From assembly GCA_949825045.1 (NCBI GenBank), contig OX463821.1, positions 35,484,486 to 35,548,485 on the forward strand: a DNA stretch of 64,000 bases. Reading direction: 5' to 3'. A program made the translations under genes and the position numbers. The number at the start of each line of letters is the position of its first letter. The stretch's first letter is position 1. Below, piece after piece: positions 37,201 through 46,200 of this stretch. The stretch is from Argyresthia goedartella. Taxonomy: Eukaryota; Arthropoda; Insecta; Lepidoptera; Argyresthiidae. The notes beneath the pieces are model-generated. The model was not told where the DNA came from and made no database searches. It worked only from the letters and a program-made list of their open reading frames with translations.

Positions 37201-40200
37201 CTCCGTGTAGAGTTTATTTGTGGGCGTGGTCGATTATCAGCTGCGTTAGTTTTCCTGCGTGGGGGATCACCGCAGGATGCTTTGCTTCATCTGGTAACGC
37301 TGAGTTTTGTAATCGCCCTCCAACTCGTAGTATCCCTTTTTCATCAATGTAGGGTTTTAGGTTCAACAGAACACTCTTCGACCTGACTCTTCCACTTTTT
37401 TCCAGGTCTTCAACCTCCTCGTTGAAGTATTGACGTTGTCCGTATCTGACCATTAAGTTTCTGGCTTCACTTGGTTCTTTCGATGTCAGGTATTTGTTAT
37501 TAGCTGTCGCGTCCTTGTTACGTAGACTTGTTGTGAAACGTAACACCCAGCTTATGACTCGTATGACTCGGTTCATTATACTACACTTGTCCAGTATTGT
37601 ATTTATAAAAGTTGCTTCGTTAGCAGTCTGCGTTGCATAACAGTTTCGTGTTGCTATCAGTTCTTCATCCGCCGTAAATATTTCCGATCTATTTTTAGTT
37701 TTTTCGTCGTTGTATTTCTTGAGCCACTGAGGTCCTTCCCACCACAAGTTGAAGTTGGGACGGTGAGAGGCCTCTAGTTGCGCAGTCTGAAGATTTTCTT
37801 CCGATCTGACATGTCCCCATTTCGTCGCAGGTACAATGTTAGTTAATGCCGCAACTTGGTTGGCAACGTATCTTTCCCATCTCGTTATGTCGCCTTGTAT
37901 CCACGCGAGTGCGACTGTCAAATCCGTCCAACGGTTAATATGAAGAATTTTCTCAGGAAGGGCTGTTTGTAGCTTCTCCACTAATTTGGAAAGTAGCAGA
38001 GCTCCACACAACTCCATCCTTGGTAGTGAAATCTTCTTATTGAGAGGCGCTACTCTTGTCTTGGCCGCTATCAGTGTTACTACGTACTCTCCGTTTTCGT
38101 TCATAGTATGACTGTATAGAACGCAGGCGTATGCTTTTTCGCTTGCGTCACAAAATCCGTGGACATGTATTACATCATTGATGCAAGTTAGCCAACTTGG
38201 TAGTGATAACCGGGCGATGTTAGGAAAATCATTTGTAGTTTTTTCCATTCTGTTTCTATTTCTGTGGGTAAGCTTTCATCCCAGTTTATCTTACTGACCC
38301 ACACCTTCTGAAACAGTAGTTTGGCCTTAATATCCGTTGGAGAGAGCCAGCCGAGCGGATCGTAGAGCTTGCTGACATCTGAGAGTAGACTTCTCTTGGT
38401 AACTTTCCTCGTACCTAGTTGCGGTAGATTCCAGTTAATTAAAAATAAATCTATGGACGGATTGTAGTTAAGTCCCAGAGTTTTCACTAACTCCTCTTGT
38501 TTAAATGTGAATACACCTTTGCGGGATTTTTTATAGTCAGATAAGTTTTCCAGAATAGTTTCCTCGTTGCTTGACCGTTTCCTCAAGTTAAATCCGCCCC
38601 TTCGTAGGAGAGTAGTTAGCTGCTGTTGCAGTAGTTTTGCTTCCTCGGTAGTGTAGCGTCCGCAAATGAGGTCATCCATGTAAAAATGGTTTTGAATGAC
38701 CTTCGCTGCTTCAGGAAACTCGTGCCCTTCGTCAAGTGAGAGCTGTTTGAGAGTTCGCATCGCTAGGAACGGTGCGGATTTCGTTCCGTATGTGACTGTG
38801 CACAATTGCATCTCTTGCAGTCGACCTTCGCCCGCTTGATTACAAGATGACCTCCAAATGATTTTCTGCAGTGGTTGTTGATCTTCATGGATAAGAATCA
38901 TCCTATGGGCGGTTAGGACATATCGCTAGCTACGCCAGTTGATTATAAGTTCTTGAATATCCTTTTGTAGATTCGGACCTTTTTCCATGAAATCGTTGAG
39001 GCTATACTTGGTGTTAGTTTTATAGACGCGTTGAAGACGACTCTCAGTTTGGTAGTTGTCGATTCTTTTCGGATGACACCGTGATGAGGTAAGAAAGCCT
39101 CAAGTTTTTTCTCTGAGCAAGGCGTCACCAGTTTCATGTGACCTAGTTTCGTGTACTCGTCGATGAATTATCTGTACTGCGTAGCAAAATTTTCGTTTCT
39201 CAGCATTTTCTTTTCCAGTTGCAAAAATTGAGAAATAGCTTGGTGTCTCCATATTCCCAGTTTTTCGTTGATTTCAGGTTTCAGTGGCATCTTTACGACG
39301 TATCTGCCGTCGCCGAGCCTCTTAGTAGTTTCCCGATAGTATTTTTTGCAGTGATCTTCTTCATTCGTTATGCCGTTGTTGCAGATTTCTTCCGATTCCC
39401 AAAATCTCGTAAAATCTTCTAGTTCGTTTATCGTAACTAGACAATGGTAAGTTTTTACGTTCCCACACAAGATCCACCCCAGCTTAGTTTGCTGGGCGAC
39501 TGGTGAGTGGTTATCAGACTTCAGTACACCGTCGAGTAATATCTAAGAGAAAACATTCGCCCCCAGAAGGATATCGATCGGTCCCGAGATATTGAAGTCC
39601 GGATCCGCTAGCATGCCGTTGTCCAGATGATCCCAAGTGGGTCTGTTGAAGGTCGAGTTGGGCAAGTTACTTATTAATTTTTTCATAATAAGTGCTTCTA
39701 GTTGAAACTCGTAGTTGTTATTATGGATGGATTTGCAATCCAGGAGTAGTTTTCCCTTGCAATTAACCATAGTAGTTCCAACTCCCGATATCACAGCGCT
39801 TAGTTTCTGCCGTGGAAGCCGCAATCGCTGAGCTACATTCTCAGTCATGAGAGTAACTTGAGATCCTTGATCCACGAGTGCTCTCAAAGTAAGGTAAGTT
39901 CCGTCCCCAGTTTTAACTCCTAGTTGAGCTGTTGCTAGAAGTTTTTCTCCATTTGCGTTGGTGATATGCGTTGATACTTGTTGCGAAGTTGATAGTTTCT
40001 GGTTGTATGAACTTTGGCTTCCTCTGGATGACCCATTTTGCTTGTCACATAACATGTGATGGAAACCCTTACAAGTCAAGCACGTTTTCGTTGACGTACA
40101 TTGCTTGTCTCCATGACGGAACAAGCAATTTTTGCAGAGCCGCAATTTCGCAACAGTATGTTTCCGGCCGTCGCAGTTCATTTCACGAAATTTGGGGCAA

Positions 40201-43200
40201 AACATCAGAACGTGATTAGTTTTGCAGATTGGACAATTCTTGTATGCCGCGTGATAGGTTTTCGACTCCTTTTCATACTTCTTATAGTTTGATGACCTCC
40301 GATCGTTATGATTTTTCTGAGTATTTTGTTGCGAAGACGAAGTTTTTGGATAGTTATTATGGCGATTATCGAGTGTTTCAAATGCCATGAACTTTGTCTC
40401 CAGGAATTTGATAAAATCTTCTAGGTCAGGCAGTTCTCTTGGAGAGACCAAATTTTTCATGTACTCGCTGTAAGTAGCTGCATCCAATTTTTGTTGAACC
40501 AAGTGGACAATGAGAGGGTCCCACGTCGCAGTTTCTATCCCGATGTTATTCAGAGCACTCAGACATTCCAGCGTAGTGTCGTGAAACTTTTTCAGGTTGT
40601 AAGCATTAGGCTGGTGAATGAATGGTTGGTTCAGGATAGTGTTAACATAAGACGTAAAGAGCAGTGTCGTATTGTTGTAACGATTATTTAACAACTCCCA
40701 CTCGTAGTTTTCTGCACTGACGCTCAGATGTTGTATGATTCTCTCAGCTTCTCCCTTTAGTTTAGTCTTTAAATACTGCATACTCGTTTGTGTTTTAGAT
40801 ATCAGTGGATTGGAATGAATAGTTTCGTGGAAAAGATCTTTGAAGGAAATCCATTGATTATAATTGCCTTTAAACTCTGGAAGTTCGATTTTTGGTGTCG
40901 ATTTTTGGTAATGCGTACTCTCCCAGATCTTTTGCTGAATCTTTCGTCTGTAGCTATCGTAAGTTTCTTCCCATCTGGAAAATTCATTATCGTAGTTTTT
41001 ATTGGAACCTTGTAGTAAGTTGTCCAGTTTCCAGTGGATTTTATCGACCGATTCCCACTTGTTTTTCAGGATGCTGAGGTGGTCTTCTAAATTCCATTTT
41101 TCGGTCATTGCTTCCAAGTTGATCTTGGATACAACTCGATGTAATGCGTTGAAATTGCATTGTTGTTGACGGAGAAGTTCGTCCTTTTCAGACTTCGACT
41201 TATCATCAGTCCCTTGGGGCGGCGAAGGTGATGATTTGGGAAGCCCGAAGGTCCCCAACGATGATTATCCAGTTATAGTTATTTTTGGAGATTGCACCAC
41301 TGGTGCTGGTGTAGTTTTGCGAAGTTATATAGCCTGTATTGTTTCTTCGTAACTCCTTTTAGTTATTTCGAAGACGTTGTCGACGAAGTAAGTGATGTCC
41401 TTATCCTCCATTGTTTGCAGGATGGCATCATTGTCTAGAAAATCTTTCCAGTGAGTCTTATTTCTTGAAGTTCACGCAGATTTTCTTGATGTCTTCATAT
41501 GTTTTCTCTTGACGAGTAATAACTTCATCAAAGTTCGGTTTCATGGTTCTTCTTTATTGTTATTGTTGTTAATGTCCAGAAGGCACTTGTCGAAGAAAGA
41601 AAAATCTTCCTATCAGAACTAAGTGGTGCGAAAGATCTAGATCTCCTGGCCTAGAAGACTCCTCACGCCGTAGTTAGTCGTAGCCGCGGACCGTGGTTTA
41701 ACGACGTATCCCGACACCCGTAGTTATGTTGTAGTTAACGAGCAGTAGTAGTTGTTCTTCTCGTAGAAATTTCTGAACACGTAGTTATGCGTATAGGGTT
41801 GTAAGTCCTGCCGCAGATGTTCAGTAGTTATCCTGTAGCTTTGTATGTAGCTCCAGTAGTTATCTTGAACACCTAGTTATGCGTATAGGGTTGTAAGTCC
41901 TGCCGCAGATGTTCAGTAGTTAATAGTTCTTCTCCGATAGTCAGGGTTTACTGTTCCCGAATCGAAAGATATCCCTTTATGTTGCACTCACAATCCCTGT
42001 TACGGTATATGCGTCTTCTCAATTCGACTAGTGAGACCCGCTGGTGGGAGGCTAGCGAACCGATACGCTACCAAAACAACGATAATAAGATACACCAAAT
42101 GAATACCTTTCGAAAACAAGAATTTAAAACACTGCGCCGATGTCGTTGTAGGTTCGAAGGACCAAAAAGATGTATGGGCCACACTGAGGATAGTTGGCTC
42201 GTACACCCGAAGTAGTTGAGGAATATTTTGGTAGTTAAAGATGAGCACCAAGTAGACACGAGTATTTTATTTTGCTGTTAATTGGTAATTAAATAATACT
42301 ATGTACAACAAGGTATAACATGAACTATGAAATGCAACCTAAGATATAAAAAGCAGGTGAATGACGCGCACGGAATATGTACGCGTTGTTAGACCGTACA
42401 GCATCAATATTGTTAACGACCATGGCACTTTCCACAGCGATAATTACGGTATCGGCACTTTTCACTGCTGTGCTTTTTCATACCACACACGGAACAACGG
42501 GAAGTATCGCCACTGTTGCGCTGGTCACTTCTCCCGGCTCCGGCGGCAGCTGCGCGCGGGTAGGAGCCAGGTCCCGCGCATCGCATGGCCTCGCCTATCG
42601 CACCGTATGTTGTTTCCAGCTTGATCTCCACGCCCGCTCCTCCGATGACCATCGCCTTGGCCTCCCTCGCACATTCGGTCTGTTTCGCAATCTCTAGGGC
42701 TTGTGCAAAAGCTAATTCAATTTTCTTCTCGAAAAGTTTGTCTCGTGCGGGCCCTGCCAAGGATAAAACGATCCCAAAGAACAATTTCTAAAGCAGTGCC
42801 GAATTCGAAATGGCAAGCCAAGCCTCTCAGCCGCACCGCCCAGTATCCTAGGGTTTCGCCTGGATATATTGTAACTCTGTAGAATTTTGTTCCTTGCATA
42901 AAAGAACCCTGCTTGGATTTGAAATGAGTATCGAGTGCTTCGACCAGCTGGTTGTACATAATTGCGTCGAATTCCTTCGGGTACAAGAGATTACGTAACA
43001 AGCGGTACGTCTCCTCAGATAGGTGTGTAATTAACATCTGATATCTCGGAGGGTAGTCCTCCAAGCATTTGACACAGCGGCCTTTCCTGTAGCAGTTCTT
43101 AGCCGAATAGAGAAACAACTGACAATTACAACACTGAAGTGGCTTATTCTTTTTGTGTCGGTTCTCCATTTTCAGTCCTGATATATGGCAGATCTTTTCT

Positions 43201-46200
43201 ACCTGAAAAATCTGCTTACCCTCCGGGGATAGTTCCACCACAACCAGTACAAGGTCATAGGAGAGTTTTGAACGGCCGTTGTACATTCTGTGTACCTCGT
43301 GGACAGGAATATGTTTGGTTTTAAGATCTTCTTTGATCTGTTCTGTGTCTATTTTCTTGGGAAGACCTCTGTTGACCACACGAAGTTGCCGTATTTTAGT
43401 TGGGGTTAGGAATTTAGTAAGGGCTGGGTGATCATTGGAGGACTGAAGCTGTACAAGGATACCCTGAGAGGTGTTGGTGGCTGTAATGAAATTGATTTGG
43501 GGCGAAACTGTCACGGAAGGAAGGGATAACCTACGCTTACCTGCCCTTGGCAGGGAGGCGTGTGTGCCTACGTGCGTTAGTGTGCCTATTGTGTACAGCT
43601 CTTACTGCAATCCGGGTACTGCGTGACTCACTGTCTTGGAATGTTGTTTTTCTCATAACACGCGAGGTGCGTATGCCGCGAGGGTTGCGCGGTCGAATGC
43701 GATGGCCGATACATGGGTGTACAGGGCGAGCGGCGAACGACGAGTGCAAAGAGGCCGAACCGCTCCGAGCGCGAGTGTATATGACACCGTAAGATTGTCA
43801 AAACCGTTAGTTGTTAAACTAACGTTTTTTTCTCGTTAGTTGGTGAACTATCGACAGATAGTAAACTGTAGCGTACTGCTTACTATATGACGCGTTAGTT
43901 GATAAACTAACGTTAAATAGTAAACTGGTTTAAACCGGAATTGCAAACGAAATACCAGGGCAAACACTGGGGTAGCTTAGGTGAAGGCGAGAGGGGGCGA
44001 GCGCAGCGAAGTTGTTAGGTGGACATGTAAAAACAAAAGAATCGTAAATTCTAAACCCTGTCGGTCCGTTTACTATCTGTCGATAGTTGATTAACTTATT
44101 GTTTTGACTATCTCACGGTGACATGTAACTTATCTACTACGTAGGCTATTCTAACTGACTGCCTTTCTAGTTGTTTTATCTGTTTTATCTATTTATAATC
44201 TGTCTATCTATCTTTATTTCATTAAAACGCGAGAGAATAATACTTTGTTGACTTAAAACTATCTCTAAAAACTAAGGCTTATAACTATGAGTTATAAACT
44301 ACTTTTATGTACATGTACCCATTGCGGACATATGCCTATCGCAAACAAAATACAAGATTAATAGTTATACAAATTAGAAGTAAGTCAGATAAGCTACATG
44401 AAAATTAAACGAAAAAAAATTCGCTGAGTATTATTAGTCAAACAAGTTAAATTTTTGGGCAAAATTTTGCGCGCCATTTTCTCGGTTTCATGGCCAACAT
44501 ACGAGAACTTACTGTATTTATCGTTAGCGCAGCTGTGTACTCGTATAAATGTCACACACATCGCACTATGAAAGAACCACGCTTCAAATATCATGGAAAG
44601 TAGGTAACGAACTACTCGTAGTAGTAGTACCTGTGTCGTAACGAGTATCTTCGCACAAGCAGCCTTGCCTGTGTTAATGTGTTAGGAGTGGAGGTGTAAG
44701 TAATAAATACTTTGATGTGTGATGACAGGTTCGCTACATCATCGACAAGTTCATGGACCTTCGCGAGCAGAACAAGAAGCAATTGAAGAGCGACCCGAAG
44801 TTGACGATCGGTGACGTCACCACTATCAACCTAACCAAGCTACGGGTTAGTGACTTAAAAGAAACAATAATTACCAGTAATGACAGGTAGCTGAAATGAA
44901 GCTCATGATAAAATGTAAAAACGATTCAAATGTTATTGTAACAACTTGGAATGGGAGTTCAGTCCCTACTATCCACTTCCAACAACAACACGATGCCAAA
45001 TAGATTAAACACAAACATCAAGTAGACCGCTTAATATGAACGGACGGAATATACAAACTAAGAATTTACTAAGCCTTATAATAGCCCTATAATATTTAAA
45101 AATATGGCTTAATACTTAAATAGAACCAACTTCGAAATTGCCGACGAGTCTCCAGTCAATCATGCACAGAACTGGCTAAACCCAAACCACATTTGTAAAA
45201 ACAATTCGATTGGATTTTCACATTGGGAAAACCATTTCGAGATGACTGTGTTCTTAAATAAATTCTGTAATTTCCATCAAAAATTAATTCAGGATTACTG
45301 AAATAGTTTATTCAAAATCCCTGCGTCCTTAAGTTGGCTGTCCTGTAAAACTGTCAATTAACAGTTTTCCTCTCAGTCGATAACTCAGAACTTAAACAAA
45401 TATTGATGATCGCTGTTTTGGCAGCCTTTCCCCGACTGGACCATCAAACGATGGTTGATTTAGCTACTCTCTCCGATTGGGTCTCAAACACCCAAATTCC
45501 GAACTCTAGCCGGGTGTTGCACGTGGCTTCGACCGCACGAAACCCACGGATGACCGCTGCAGATGATGAAGGGATTCAGTACCTGAGCTTCCAGCCCGAT
45601 CCCGACTGCACCTGTACATAGATAGTTGGGCCGTCAACCACAAGTACTACGTGGTAAATTGTCGCCGACCGGCGAACGCCCCTTTCCAGAGAGTTGTGAA
45701 GGTTGAGATCGGAGTTGTATGGGGTGAAGATTGATGAAGTTAAAACACTGATTTGGTTACACGATTTCTCCTTTTTATTAGAATGAAACTTAACTAGGGC
45801 TCAGTACAAATATAAAAAATTAAAATGACGCACTCCGCGTTGACAACTGAGATTAAAGCAAAATACACGACAGTCCTAGGCTAAGGCGTATGAGCAAGTT
45901 ATAGTTTTTTTTTTAAGTGATGTGACAAAAATGGCAAACAGATAGTGCAGTGACAATCGATCGGTCGTTATAAGAATCGATCCGTAATAACTTAAATACC
46001 ATATTAATTTGGATTAACAGTTGATAATAAAGTTTTTTAGTTTTATAATCAGAAACAACCAGTCTCAAGTAAAACCGTTTGAATGTTGTGAATGAGTGAC
46101 ATCACTGGGATGTTATAAAAAAAAATAAAAAATATTTATTATCTGCTATATTTTTTTAAAAAGGCTAAAATTTCACGAAGTAAAATAAAAAAATATAGTA

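Noticed and set aside
45403..45621. Small gene in intron 6
   Set aside because: Too short and only weakly like gypsy gag; no further support.
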